A DNA stretch of 64,000 nt from Rhodohalobacter mucosus (GCF_003150675.1 NZ_QGGB01000008.1:300092-364091), one strand, 5' to 3'; counted from the stretch's first letter, positions 1 through 10,435 are shown. Notes: generated by a model not told the origin, from the letters alone. Program-made: numbers and translations.

Positions 1-370
1 TCTTTCCGCCATCCAAAGGCCGCCCAATTGGATCTATGACTCTGCCCAAAATGGATTCGCTTACGGGAATGCTTACAATACTACCGGTTCTGTACACTTC
101 GTCGCCGGCATCAATTTTTTTTTCTTCGTCGAGAAGAATAATACCGCACTCATTTTGATCCAGGTTATAAACAAATCCGGGCATGCCGTTCGAGAAACGG
201 ACCAGTTCGTCAATGCCTGCATTGGGTAAACCCCGTACCTTTACAAATCCCTCGCCAACGGATATAACGGTACCAAATTCCCGGAGCTGCAGTTCTTCCT
301 TCTGCCTGAGTGAACGGCTCAGGCGCTTAATGGTTTTTTCTGCTACAGATGTGACGGAGGGAGTTTTCAT
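1..370 (-). CDS. atpA: N-type ATPase alpha subunit, N-terminal part (cut by window edge)
   Basis: The minus-strand reading frame starts at ATG 370-368 with MKTPSVTSVAEKTI and runs off the left edge after about 123 codons. The visible part is the alpha-subunit beta-barrel domain: GTVISVGEGFVKVRGLPNAG followed by ISESILGRVIDPIGRPLDGG-like sequence (here IPVSESILGRVIDPIGRPL), typical of F1 alpha. It starts 5 bp after the atpF stop, so it is co-transcribed and probably translationally coupled. Alpha forms the non-catalytic nucleotide sites of the hexameric head. Gene order places it after atpF, as in N-ATPase operons; atpG is expected just outside the window. Only the N-terminus is seen, so the P-loop cannot be checked. 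Confidence 0.95.
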   Translation of the reverse strand, partial: MKTPSVTSVAEKTIKRLSRSLRQKEELQLREFGTVISVGEGFVKVRGLPNAGIDELVRFSNGMPGFVYNLDQNECGIILLDEEKKIDAGDEVYRTGSIVSIPVSESILGRVIDPIGRPLDGGK

Positions 371-375
371 AAAGC

Positions 376-1194
376 TCAGGAGTCCTCTTTCTCTGCTTCT
401 TTCTCATTCTTTTCCTCTTCCGTGTCATCCTCAACGGATTTTTCTTCTTTGATCAGATATGTTTCAAGGTCAGCCAGCATTTCATCCAGATAGGACTTCA
501 TGCTCCAGCCGAGTTTCCAGCCATTGGTGCGGAGTTCCAGGCCAAAACCAAGAGAATCATCCGTCTCATACCGGCATTCTGTTTTAGCAGATACCAGTTC
601 TGTTACTGCATGAGATACTTTCTCTTTGTCCTTTTCACTCAGTTCAGTGGCCGTAAGAATGGTGACAGGGTCGTTTTTTGCGGCATCGCTAAGTGTTTGC
701 CTGTCATCAGGGCTCATATTTTCAAGTTTCTTCAGAAAGGTTTCCAGCGCCTGTTCATCCAGGCTGCTGCCGGACAAATTGCAAATGACCTCTTCCACAA
801 TGTCAATTATTTGGTGAAAAGCCTGTTTCTCAAGCTCATCCAGAAACGACTCTTTTTCAAGCCTGATGCTTTCATTCCAACGTTCAGATAGTTTTTCAAC
901 TTCGGCCCGTGCATTTTCGATCAGCTCTTTTTTGCGTAACTCCGCTTTCTGCTTGGCTTCTTCCATAAGTTCATTCTTTTCATCTTCGAAATTGTCAATC
1001 CGCGACTGATACTCATTCGCTCTCTTTTCTGCTTCCTCAAGCCTGGTTTTTGCCTCTTCAAGTCTCGATGAGATCTTGTTCTCCCGTTTCTCCATGACCT
1101 TCATCACGGGGCCAAAGAGAAACTTTTTCAGAAGCCAGATGAGGATCAGAAAATTGATGATTTGTGCGACAAATGTGAACCAGTCGATCTGCAT
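376..1194 (-). CDS. atpF: N-type ATPase subunit b fused to delta-like C-terminal domain
   Basis: 272 aa. Residues 1-30 are one membrane helix (IDWFTFVAQIINFLILIWLL), followed by a long charged coiled coil (about 35-125) as in subunit b. The C-terminal part (about 150-245) resembles the end of delta/OSCP: ILTATELSEKDKEKV, then DDSLGFGLELR and SMKSYLDEML, comparable to the 'TA-x-L', 'GG-x-x-I' and 'S-x-x-x-L' pattern of delta. The operon has no separate atpH, so one polypeptide probably supplies both the stalk and the head attachment, as described for N-ATPases. The extreme C-terminus is a run of Glu/Lys. It lies 1 bp from atpE and 5 bp from atpA. Confidence 0.93.
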   Translation of the reverse strand: MQIDWFTFVAQIINFLILIWLLKKFLFGPVMKVMEKRENKISSRLEEAKTRLEEAEKRANEYQSRIDNFEDEKNELMEEAKQKAELRKKELIENARAEVEKLSERWNESIRLEKESFLDELEKQAFHQIIDIVEEVICNLSGSSLDEQALETFLKKLENMSPDDRQTLSDAAKNDPVTILTATELSEKDKEKVSHAVTELVSAKTECRYETDDSLGFGLELRTNGWKLGWSMKSYLDEMLADLETYLIKEEKSVEDDTEEEKNEKEAEKEDS

Positions 1195-1195
1195 A

Positions 1196-1465
1196 TTAAC
1201 CTCCGGCTACGAAATCCCAGAAAGGATTGGCAAAGATGATGATCAGGGCAACAACAAAACAGTAGATGGCGGTTGATTCAATCATTGCAAGTCCTACGAA
1301 GAGAGTTCGTGTGATAGTAGGGGATTCGTCAGGCTGCTGAGCGATGGCAGTGAGTGCCTGGGCCAAAGCTCGTCCTTCGCCCAGCGCAGGGGCAATGGAC
1401 CCAACAGCTATGGTGATGCCCGCTGTGATAATGGATACCATTCCAATGATGCTTATGCTGTCCAT
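1196..1465 (-). CDS. atpE: N-type ATPase subunit c (rotor ring proteolipid)
   Basis: The frame opens further upstream, but the start is placed at ATG 1465-1463 (MDSISIIGMVSIITAG). This gives 89 aa, a normal c-subunit length, starting 4 bp after the atpB stop. Two hydrophobic hairpin helices are joined by the polar loop AQQPDES. Helix 1 carries GEG where the sodium-type Ilyobacter tartaricus ring has GQG; helix 2 carries IESTAIY, matching the ESTxxY ion-binding motif. The ion site therefore has two carboxylates plus Ser/Thr, the layout of N-ATPase and some sodium-ATPase rings. Whether Na+ or H+ is carried cannot be decided from sequence, since an N-type c ring from Burkholderia was reported to be proton-specific. 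Confidence 0.93.
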   Translation of the reverse strand: MDSISIIGMVSIITAGITIAVGSIAPALGEGRALAQALTAIAQQPDESPTITRTLFVGLAMIESTAIYCFVVALIIIFANPFWDFVAGG

Positions 1466-1469
1466 AATA

Positions 1470-2183
1470 TTAAGTCGTTTCGGTGTTAGGGTTTGATGGT
1501 TCAGAAGAAATGTTTCGATCCTGAATGCTGGTTGCAGACGCAATGTAAACAAGTGCCAGAATTGCAAAAACATAGGCCTGTATCACCCCGATCAGGATAC
1601 CAAAAAGCTGCATCACGACCGGGAAAATAAGAGGGGTGAGGCTCAGTAAAATGGCTACAATGAGGCTGCCGCTCATGATATTTCCGAACAAACGTATGGC
1701 AAGTGCCAGGGTTCTTGACAATTCGCCGATTATATTGAACGGCAGCATAAGGGGTGTTGGCTGAATGTATCGCCTGAAATACGGTATAAACCCTTTTCTG
1801 GCGATACCAAATACAGGTACCGCCACAAAAACGCAGAAAGCCAGGGCAGCGGTTGTCGATAGCGAAGCTGTGGGCGGGTGTACACCCGGAACGACATTTA
1901 TTACGTTGGATACGACAATAAACAGAAAGAGGGTACCGATGAACGGAAGGTACGTCTCGGCCTTTTGCCGGGTGGACTCTTCAATCTGATCAACAATCAC
2001 CGTTACAACAGATTCAAGAAGAGCCTGCTTCCTTGAAATATCGGGTCCCGATGTAAGGTTGCGGCTCATCAGCCAGGAAGCAGCCGGAAGCAACAGCACC
2101 ACCACCCAGGAGAAGAGTAGTGTGGCATTGATCTTGAAAAAATCATATTGCCAATAAATCAGTTGATCTATATTAAATTCCAT
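1470..2183 (-). CDS. atpB: N-type ATPase subunit a
   Basis: 237 aa, five to six membrane helices. The essential stator arginine lies in the conserved helix GELSRTLALAIRLFGNIMSG (about residues 153-172), which faces the c ring in all F-type a subunits. It overlaps the atpR end by 11 bp, and its stop is 4 bp before the chosen atpE start. It provides the two half-channels for ion entry and exit. The short polar C-terminal tail (SSEPSNPNTETT) is not conserved in the family as I know it. Confidence 0.95.
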   Translation of the reverse strand: MEFNIDQLIYWQYDFFKINATLLFSWVVVLLLPAASWLMSRNLTSGPDISRKQALLESVVTVIVDQIEESTRQKAETYLPFIGTLFLFIVVSNVINVVPGVHPPTASLSTTAALAFCVFVAVPVFGIARKGFIPYFRRYIQPTPLMLPFNIIGELSRTLALAIRLFGNIMSGSLIVAILLSLTPLIFPVVMQLFGILIGVIQAYVFAILALVYIASATSIQDRNISSEPSNPNTETT

Positions 2184-2481
2184 GGCTTTTCACAGTGGTT
2201 TGATTTTCCGGGCTGGCCGTCAGGCGAACGACGACCTGCCGGGTAATCATAAATGCGATAAATGCAGCAACCAATGCCGACCAATGCTGCAAGATCAGAA
2301 AATAGAAGGCAGCCAATACGATAGCGTTTCGGACAATAAAGCTGCCGGCAACGAGAATCCATTGCCTGCGCCAATTCTCCATATGCTTGAGTGTATACCA
2401 AAGTCCGCCAAAAAAGATAAGGCTGAGAATAATTCCGGATAAAATGCCGATTAAGATCATAAGCCAGGTCATATCATCCAT
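2173..2481 (-). CDS. atpR: N-ATPase accessory membrane protein AtpR
   Basis: 102 aa with three predicted membrane helices (about 5-28, 43-64, 68-88) and a positively charged segment between the first two (KHMENWRRQW). Its position between the AtpI-like gene and atpB, with overlaps on both sides (8 bp and 11 bp), is the diagnostic N-ATPase arrangement. AtpR is specific to these operons; it has been suggested to contact the c subunits or the a-c interface during assembly. That role is inference from the literature, not from this sequence. Confidence 0.9.
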   Translation of the reverse strand: MDDMTWLMILIGILSGIILSLIFFGGLWYTLKHMENWRRQWILVAGSFIVRNAIVLAAFYFLILQHWSALVAAFIAFMITRQVVVRLTASPENQTTVKSHGI

Positions 2482-2770
2482 CCTCCGATTCTCTTTTCAC
2501 CCAAAACCAGGCATTCATGCAGCCGATAATTATGCCGATGACCAACATCATAAGGGTCCATGAGTAAGGGCTTTGATAGTTATTGTCCATCCAGATGCCG
2601 GCAACCAAAAAAAGGAGTGTAGGTATAGCCACAGACCAGCCGACCAATCCGAACATGCCAAGTCCGTACCAAAGACCTTTCTCGTCTTCATCCCGGGCCC
2701 GTAATTTCCGGGATGATTTCTTCCCTATTTTTTCTGCAAATTTATCCTTTCGGTTGTTTTCATCTTCCAT
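2474..2770 (-). CDS. atpQ: N-ATPase AtpQ / AtpI-like small membrane protein
   Basis: 98 aa. A charged cytoplasmic N-terminus (about 35 aa) precedes two membrane helices (GLVGWSVAIPTLLFLVAGIW and WTLMMLVIGIIIGCMNAWFW), with a WMDNNY loop between them. This is the AtpI/F0F1-ATPase gene-1 pattern. In ordinary F-ATPases AtpI helps c-ring assembly; in N-ATPase operons the homologue sits between atpC and atpR, as here. The ATG is 9 bp downstream of the atpC stop. Confidence 0.9.
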   Translation of the reverse strand: MEDENNRKDKFAEKIGKKSSRKLRARDEDEKGLWYGLGMFGLVGWSVAIPTLLFLVAGIWMDNNYQSPYSWTLMMLVIGIIIGCMNAWFWVKRESEDG

Positions 2771-2779
2771 GATTCAGAT

Positions 2780-4614
<1,835 letters not shown>

Positions 4615-4836
4615 TCACATGTTCCCTTTCATCAATATAAATATTTGCAGACAGAGTTGAAGATCTCATGTCAGCTTCCCGGAACAGGCAGAATCATCCC
4701 GGCTTGATTATGTTGCGTCTGCCTGAGTAATCACTGAACGGTTTAATTTCCGATAAGGGAATCGGGTGCACCAGGAAAAATCCATTCCGATGAAGAGGCG
4801 TGGCCGTGGCAAAGAGGGAAGCAACGGGTACGCGGT

Positions 4837-5634
4837 CTACTTATAGGGGATCTCATCCAGAATATGCTGTATGGCCTTCAGGCGGGCGGTTGTTTTCCGG
4901 TTGGCATCAATGATAATCCAGGGCGACAGTTCGGTATCGGTTATCTCGAACATCTTCTCTTTGTATTTGGTATAGGAATCCCAAAGCTCCTGTGCCCGTT
5001 CGTCAACTGGCGTCATCTTCCAGCGTTTTAGCGGGCTGTTCTTTATGTCGCGAAACCTTCTTGCCTGTTCTTTTTTGGAAATCGAAAAATAGAACTTGAT
5101 CAGATAGGTATTCGACTGGATCAGCATTTTTTCGAAATCATTGACCTGCGACATAAAGACCTCATACTCCTGCTCCGTGCAAAACCCGTTTACAGGTTCG
5201 ACAACTGCGCGGTTGTACCAGCTGCGGTCAAAAAATACCATTTCTCCCGGGTTGGGAAGCTGGCCGATATATCTCTGAAAAAACCACTGCTTTTGTTCGT
5301 CATCTGAGGGTTTATTAAGGGCAACGATGCGGAAAAACCTCGGGTTGATACGCTCGGTAAGCCGCCGTATGGCTCCCCCTTTTCCTGCTGCATCGCGTCC
5401 CTCGAATATGACCACCAGTTTTTTGTCGTTTTCAATCACCCAATTTTGCAGCTTGATAAGCTCTTCCTGCTTTTTGGCAAGCCGTTCAGCATATCGAACC
5501 TCCCGCAGGGCCTTTTTGATGTTTACATTTTTCCTTTTCAGAAGGGCATAGAGGCCATTTTTGGAATTCAGCAGTTCCAGTTCCTTTTCCGACAATTTTA
5601 ACTCTTTCATAGTTTTGTTTATTTCAGACATCAA
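4837..5634 (-). CDS. ppk2: polyphosphate kinase 2 (second of a tandem pair)
   Basis: 265 aa (start MMSEINK; the second Met is equally possible). Walker A is GRDAAGKGG (residues 79-87) and the Walker B-like motif is DRSWYNRA (136-143), preceded by FFQRYIGQLPNPGEMVFF. The lid-region FSISKKEQARRFRDI and PLKRWKMTPVD also match PPK2. PPK2 enzymes transfer phosphate between inorganic polyphosphate and nucleoside di- or monophosphates. The motif style fits the single-domain PA0141-like group. It overlaps the upstream PPK2 gene by 11 bp, so the two are co-expressed. The atpD start lies 240 bp downstream on the same strand. Confidence 0.93.
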   Translation of the reverse strand: MMSEINKTMKELKLSEKELELLNSKNGLYALLKRKNVNIKKALREVRYAERLAKKQEELIKLQNWVIENDKKLVVIFEGRDAAGKGGAIRRLTERINPRFFRIVALNKPSDDEQKQWFFQRYIGQLPNPGEMVFFDRSWYNRAVVEPVNGFCTEQEYEVFMSQVNDFEKMLIQSNTYLIKFYFSISKKEQARRFRDIKNSPLKRWKMTPVDERAQELWDSYTKYKEKMFEITDTELSPWIIIDANRKTTARLKAIQHILDEIPYK

Positions 5635-6472
5635 TTTGCATGGCGCTTCGGTGGTATCTCATAACGATGTTGGGGTCGGGCAGCAAGGTTGTGTCCGATT
5701 CTCCCTTGCCGTCATAGTCAAACCTGGAAAGCACATAGCGCATGCTCTCAAGGCGGGCGGTTTTTTTACTGTTTGCCTTTACGATGATCCAGGGACTAAA
5801 ATTGGTGTGGGTTTTGGCAAACATCTGCTCTTTGTGGTGGGTGTATTTTTCCCAGAGTTCCTGCCCCCTCCTGTCAACCGGACTGTATTTCCAGCGCTTC
5901 AGCGGGTTTTGAATGCGTGACTCGAATCGGCTTTTCTGTTCATCTTTGGAAACCGAAAACCAGAATTTAATGATGATGCAGTTGTCTTCGTAGAGCAAGT
6001 GCTCAAATTCAGGAACCTGCACCATAAATTTCTCATACTCTTCGCTGGAACAAAAACCCATCACAGGTTCTACCACGGCCCTGTTGTACCAGCTGCGGTC
6101 AAAAAACACCATTTCACCGGGGTTCGGCAGGACCTTGATGTAGCGTCTGAAATACCACTGCCCCTTTTCCATCCTGGTCGGTTTGCTGAGGGCAACCACA
6201 CGGGAGGATCGCGGATTCAGATGCTCCTTAAATCTTTTAATTGTACCTCCTTTTCCGGAGGCATCCCGGCCCTCGAACAGAATGGCAAGCCTCATATTCT
6301 TTTGAATAATCCATTTTTGGAGATTCACCATCTCAATTTGAAGCTGCTCAAGCTCTTCTTCATATTGAAGCTTTTTGAGCGTTTTTTCGACCGGAATACC
6401 ATTTTTTTTAGCAATCTCAATAAGGTCGTTCCTGGTTTTAACTTGCTGAAGGTGTTCGGCAGTAAAATTCAT
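5624..6472 (-). CDS. ppk2: polyphosphate kinase 2 (first of a tandem pair)
   Basis: 282 aa. Walker A is GRDASGKGG (68-76), Walker B is DRSWYNRA (125-132), and the lid segment FSVSKDEQKSRFESRI is followed by PLKRWKYSPVD. It is a clear paralogue of the next gene, but has Ser in place of Ala in Walker A and a longer C-terminal tail ending in DPNIVMRYHRSAMQIDV. Two overlapping PPK2 genes suggest either two substrate preferences (ADP/GDP or AMP/GMP) or a mixed oligomer; sequence alone does not say which. Being next to an ATP-driven ion pump makes a role in nucleotide supply plausible but unproven. Confidence 0.93.
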   Translation of the reverse strand: MNFTAEHLQQVKTRNDLIEIAKKNGIPVEKTLKKLQYEEELEQLQIEMVNLQKWIIQKNMRLAILFEGRDASGKGGTIKRFKEHLNPRSSRVVALSKPTRMEKGQWYFRRYIKVLPNPGEMVFFDRSWYNRAVVEPVMGFCSSEEYEKFMVQVPEFEHLLYEDNCIIIKFWFSVSKDEQKSRFESRIQNPLKRWKYSPVDRRGQELWEKYTHHKEQMFAKTHTNFSPWIIVKANSKKTARLESMRYVLSRFDYDGKGESDTTLLPDPNIVMRYHRSAMQIDV

Positions 6473-6782
6473 AATAAGGCTTGGGCCATGTTGCTTTGGT
6501 TCAGACGCAGGATGTCTGCGGTCGAAGCTTTTGGATTATGTGAAAGTTGATGACGAGTGACGAAGTGAACCCGGTTAAATCAAGTATTTTAAAACAGCCG
6601 GCAAAGGCGGATCGATGGAATAGTCGTCAGTCGGCGGGTAGTGCAAAGCAGGGTTTAAATTGCATATTTATACTGGTAAAGCTTACATACCAAGAAGATG
6701 CTCAAAAAATAACAGAAAAGTGAATTTCATTTACAGCAGAGCATCATGCGCCGCTACGTTACCGGGGTAATATCGGCTCCTG
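6473..6782. other. intergenic region upstream of the PPK2 pair
   Basis: 310 bp between the 3' end of the redoxin gene and the 5' end of the first PPK2 gene. It should contain the PPK2 (and perhaps N-ATPase) promoter reading leftwards. I see no gene, no strong hairpin and no recognisable operator. Confidence 0.6.
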
Positions 6783-7991
6783 CTACCGCGTAAGTTCTTC
6801 CACTATTTCATTAAATCTGCGATCAAACTCATGGTAATACTCGCCGGTTGCCGGGCCGTTGAAATAGCTGTGCACATACCGTGCATAGCCGTCCTTGTCA
6901 ATGAAAACAAGGGTTGGAAAGGCAAGAATCTGATCCATAAAGGGGAAGGGTTCGGCCGCTGCCCGTTTGGAGAGCGGCCCGCCCAGAATCATTTTGTAAG
7001 GAATATTGAGGCGTTCTTTATAGGATTCAATACGCTGCAGGCCATATTCAGGCGAATAGTTGGCTTCATAGTTTACAGACAGTATTTCCAGGCCGGGATA
7101 GTCGTGCTCTTGAAGCCAGTTTGTTAAATAAAGGGTCTGGTCTCTGCTGTTGGTGCACCAGGTTCCCATCAGCTGAACAATCAATACCTTTCCTTCATAA
7201 TCCTCAGCCGTAACCGTTTGTTCGTCAAGAGCAGCCAAAGCGTTCAGGTTGGGTCGGATATTTTGCGCGTTCAGATCAATGATCCCAAACGGGTCGGGCA
7301 GCTCAGCCGTATCATCCTGTTCAGCGGTCCAGGATCTGGAATATCCGTCATCAAGAATGAGATCGCCGCTCCACTGCCCGGTCTTTTCGTCGAAGGCGCC
7401 CTTCAGAAGAAAGGAGTGCACACCGTCAAAAACGGACATCTCGATATCTTTGCCTTTTATATGACCCTCAAAAAACCGGTAATCGCTGGTTTCGGTCATG
7501 ATTGTTCCGGTGATGTGATTCCCGTTCTGACTGAAAAGGCCGACCGCGGGATACTCGCCCCTTTGGCCCGGATTGATGGTCATCCTCCAGCGATTTCCGA
7601 CCAGAAGCGGGGTCTCTTCCGGCGCGATATCGTATCGGGGCTGCCCGAGAACAGCCTGAAAGGGATAGGATCGTCCGTTGTAGTGCTTGTTGAGAGATCC
7701 CTGCATCGTATCCTCACCCAGTGCCATTTTAAGGGTGATATCGAAAGCAAACATGGGTATGAAAAGGCTGTCATTTCGAACCTCAGCCTGCAGTGAGGCC
7801 CGGTCTTCACCATTGATAAAAGTGAATACAGGATTACCGGAATCATCCGGATACCGCAGATCAAAAGTAAAGGGTATCTCGCCATTGCTGTAGAAGATAG
7901 TTCCCTTCCAGGATCCTTCCCCGGGCGTTTGTGCATGAAGAAGAACGGTAAGCAAGCTGAAGACGGAGAATAAGAGGAAGAATTTTTTCAT
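6783..7991 (-). CDS. secreted thioredoxin-fold (TlpA-like) protein with single active-site cysteine
   Basis: 402 aa from ATG 7991-7989 (MKKFFLLFSVFSLLTVLLHAQ, a signal peptide); an upstream in-frame Met would put a non-signal segment in front. Residues 25-220 form a beta-rich lipocalin-like domain of unknown function. From about 255 a TlpA/AhpC-like domain follows: GKVLIVQLMGTWCTNSRDQ, and later FPTLVFIDKDGYARYVHSYFNG with the cis-Pro (FPT) loop. The usual WCxxC/WCPNC motif is reduced to one cysteine (Cys about 279, CTNS), so a classical dithiol reductase is unlikely; a one-cysteine thiol enzyme or a structural role is possible. It probably acts in the periplasm. Confidence 0.85.
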   Translation of the reverse strand: MKKFFLLFSVFSLLTVLLHAQTPGEGSWKGTIFYSNGEIPFTFDLRYPDDSGNPVFTFINGEDRASLQAEVRNDSLFIPMFAFDITLKMALGEDTMQGSLNKHYNGRSYPFQAVLGQPRYDIAPEETPLLVGNRWRMTINPGQRGEYPAVGLFSQNGNHITGTIMTETSDYRFFEGHIKGKDIEMSVFDGVHSFLLKGAFDEKTGQWSGDLILDDGYSRSWTAEQDDTAELPDPFGIIDLNAQNIRPNLNALAALDEQTVTAEDYEGKVLIVQLMGTWCTNSRDQTLYLTNWLQEHDYPGLEILSVNYEANYSPEYGLQRIESYKERLNIPYKMILGGPLSKRAAAEPFPFMDQILAFPTLVFIDKDGYARYVHSYFNGPATGEYYHEFDRRFNEIVEELTR

Positions 7992-8123
7992 GGGCGGAAT
8001 ATAGAAAAAGGGGTGATAATGAGGAAAAGGCAAAAGGGTGTGATGTTATGGGTCAGAGAGGTTCATTTTCTGTGTAACAAATTATGACCGAATCGTACAA
8101 TTCGGGAAATAAAACTCTATGCT

Positions 8124-9440
8124 ATGATCAAAACTGTACGTTTAACCGCAATTGCCGTTCTGCTCATTTTCTCTACCGTGACCCTTTCACATGCACAGGA
8201 GGATGGCGGGGATCCCCTCAAATATCGAAAATGGAGGGTTACCCTGATCAATCCGCTGGGTACCAATGGTGTGGATGCTCTCGATTATACCGCCAAATAC
8301 TCAATCAATATTCTGGGCGGCGCACATGGCGGACTGGACGGTGCAGAAATCGGCGGTTTCTTTAATTACACACGCCACTATTCTGCAGGCATGCAGCTGG
8401 CCGGTTTCGCAAACATATCCTCCGGCAGGATGGAGGGATTACAGATTGCAGGCTTTATGAACGGCAGTTCGAGAGCCATGTCAGGCTTGCAGATATCGGG
8501 ATTTGCCAATCTTGCCGGAAGGAGTGTTTCAGGTCTGCAGGTTTCAGGGTTTGTAAACGGCAGCCGGGCGAGCATGGATGGTCTCCTGGTAACAGGGGGA
8601 CTGAACCTGGCAGGAACCAGTGCGTCAGGGCTACATGTTGCCGGAATCGGAACCCTTGCCGGGCAGCATATCGACGGCTTGATCATTTCAGGTGTTTTGA
8701 CGGCATCAAAAGGGTCCCTGTCCGGCCTTGCCGTATCGGGAGTGCTGAATTCGTCTCAAAGCATGGACGGGCTTGCTGCGGCTGGGATTTTGAACCTGTC
8801 AAAGCGGATGTCGGGCCTTCAGGCAGCTCCCATCAATATTGCTGAAACGGCTTCAGGAGTTCAAATCGGATTGATTAACCTTGCACGGGAATTTGAGGGC
8901 GCACCGGTAGGACTGATAAGTCTGTATGGAAACGGCCGAAAAAATGTTGATTTCAGGTTTTCTGACGGCGGGTTCACGGATATTGGGATCAATCTGGGCA
9001 CCTACAGGGTCTATAATATGCTTTTTGCGGGATACAATCCTTTGCTTACCCGGGATGTCTATCGCGTGGGCGTGGCCGTGGGGATGGAGAAGCCGTTGAG
9101 TGATGCATTCAGAAACATGACCGACTCAAGTCTTTTTATTAATCAGGAGCTCTCCTATACCCACCATATCGAAGGGAGCTGGTCATGGGATAAGAATGGG
9201 ATTTGGTCCTACAAATATCTGTTGGGTAAACGTTTCGGAAACGGACTATCCCTGTATGCAGGGCCCACTTTTAATTTGCAGATCGTGCGTACAAGTATCG
9301 AAGGCGCAAATGAATATACCTGGTACAGCTTCTGGTCGCCCAGCGGTCACGGCCGGGACTACCGGTTTTGGGTAGGGTTTACCACAGGTATCCGGATCTT
9401 CAAGCAGGAAGTGGTGCCGTCTAGTATTTCACAATGGTAA
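8124..9440 (+). CDS. LA_2272-like surface repeat protein
   Basis: 438 aa. A signal peptide (MIKTVRLTAIAVLLIFSTVTLSHAQ) is followed by about ten degenerate repeats of 18-19 residues (about residues 70-265). The core is SGLQ-x-SGF-x-N, e.g. MSGLQISGFANLAG, VSGLQVSGFVNGS, MDGLLVTGGLNLAG. Such regular hydrophobic/Gly repeats probably form a beta-solenoid. The C-terminal 150 residues are rich in aromatics and alternate like outer-membrane strands (YRFWVGFTTGIRIF). It matches, from memory, the LA_2272-type surface repeat family. Location at the cell surface or outer membrane is inferred; function is unknown. It stands alone, with divergent and convergent neighbours. Confidence 0.75.
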   Translation: MIKTVRLTAIAVLLIFSTVTLSHAQEDGGDPLKYRKWRVTLINPLGTNGVDALDYTAKYSINILGGAHGGLDGAEIGGFFNYTRHYSAGMQLAGFANISSGRMEGLQIAGFMNGSSRAMSGLQISGFANLAGRSVSGLQVSGFVNGSRASMDGLLVTGGLNLAGTSASGLHVAGIGTLAGQHIDGLIISGVLTASKGSLSGLAVSGVLNSSQSMDGLAAAGILNLSKRMSGLQAAPINIAETASGVQIGLINLAREFEGAPVGLISLYGNGRKNVDFRFSDGGFTDIGINLGTYRVYNMLFAGYNPLLTRDVYRVGVAVGMEKPLSDAFRNMTDSSLFINQELSYTHHIEGSWSWDKNGIWSYKYLLGKRFGNGLSLYAGPTFNLQIVRTSIEGANEYTWYSFWSPSGHGRDYRFWVGFTTGIRIFKQEVVPSSISQW

Positions 9441-9520
9441 ACGGAGCGTATAAGATTTACAGATAACTCATATCAAGAACGAGTCAACCCTGAAAGATTG
9501 ATAATTTTATTATTTAAAAG

Positions 9521-10435
9521 TCAGTGATCCTTCAAGCCAAATTGAAAAACATCAGGCCGGGAGTAGTGGCCCACAGTGTCAAACATTCGTTTGGCAGCGA
9601 TAATTTTCTGAAGATCAATATTGGCATATAGAATATCCTCCTGAGCTTCTAGCGGGCCTGCAATAATTTCTCCGTTTGGTGCTATTATACAGCTGTTCCC
9701 CGAATTGATCCACGTTTTACCGTCCGGATAGAGTTTCTTGAAGGAGTATTCATCAGGTATATCGTCCATCTGAAGAGCCATGCAGCAGCTGATTAAAAAG
9801 ATTCCTCCTTCCCTTGCAATATGCTGCATCGACTGAAGCCATCGCAGACTTTTATCCCAGGTGGGAGAAGCAAGTATCTGTACACCGCTCTCATAAATGG
9901 CAGTTCTTGCCAGGGGCATAAAATTTTCCCAGCAAATAAGCCCTGCAATTTTTCCTATGGAAGTATCGTAAGAACGCAGCGATTTTCCGTCACCACGTGA
10001 CCATATCAGGCGTTCTCCGCCTGTGGGGATTAGTTTGCGGTGCTTTCCGAGAATTTTCCCGCCGTCACTGATAAACAGGATGCTGTTGTAAAGGCTCGCA
10101 CTGCTTGTTTCAGAGCTGCGCTCATTTATGCCCATCACCACATCTATGCCCGCAATTTTGGCAGCCTTGCAAAGTTTTTCAGTTGCATTGTCTGGCACGG
10201 AAACCGCATGCTCCACCAATTTCACGTAGAGATCGTTCAGTTCGGCTCCCTTGCTGTTGGGGATAAGCCACACCCAATCGGGATAGCCTGAAATGAACGC
10301 TTCCGGAAAAACAATTAAATTGGCGCCTTTCTCACCGGCCTCTAAAATTGCTTTACAAGCTTTCTCAACCGTCTTATCCTTATTTAAAAAGATGGGTGAA
10401 ATTTGTGCAGCTGCAACTCTGATATTTTTACCCAT
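9521..10435 (-). CDS. nitrilase (carbon-nitrogen hydrolase)
   Basis: 304 aa, usual nitrilase length. The catalytic triad is visible: Glu45 (FPEAFISGYPDW), Lys134 (KHRKLIPTGGERLIW) and Cys168 (GLICWENFMPLAR). The CWENxMP signature and the GYPDW segment put it in branch 1, the true nitrilases acting on organic nitriles or cyanide, rather than amidases. It is cytoplasmic, with no signal peptide. The natural substrate cannot be named. It is a single gene; the next gene upstream on the same strand is separated by 145 bp. Confidence 0.9.
   Translation of the reverse strand: MGKNIRVAAAQISPIFLNKDKTVEKACKAILEAGEKGANLIVFPEAFISGYPDWVWLIPNSKGAELNDLYVKLVEHAVSVPDNATEKLCKAAKIAGIDVVMGINERSSETSSASLYNSILFISDGGKILGKHRKLIPTGGERLIWSRGDGKSLRSYDTSIGKIAGLICWENFMPLARTAIYESGVQILASPTWDKSLRWLQSMQHIAREGGIFLISCCMALQMDDIPDEYSFKKLYPDGKTWINSGNSCIIAPNGEIIAGPLEAQEDILYANIDLQKIIAAKRMFDTVGHYSRPDVFQFGLKDH

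Noticed and set aside
1466..1573. Upstream extension of the atpE frame (36 codons)
   Set aside because: It lies inside atpB, and an 89-aa c subunit from the downstream ATG matches the family exactly.
6999..7796. Long plus-strand open frames opposite the redoxin gene, and similar antisense frames over atpD and pflB
   Set aside because: They are shadows of the real genes; no domain, no ribosome site, codon pattern driven by the opposite strand.
8355..8930. Regular repeats at the DNA level, considered as a CRISPR array
   Set aside because: They are in-frame protein repeats with codon variation, not identical repeats with unique spacers.
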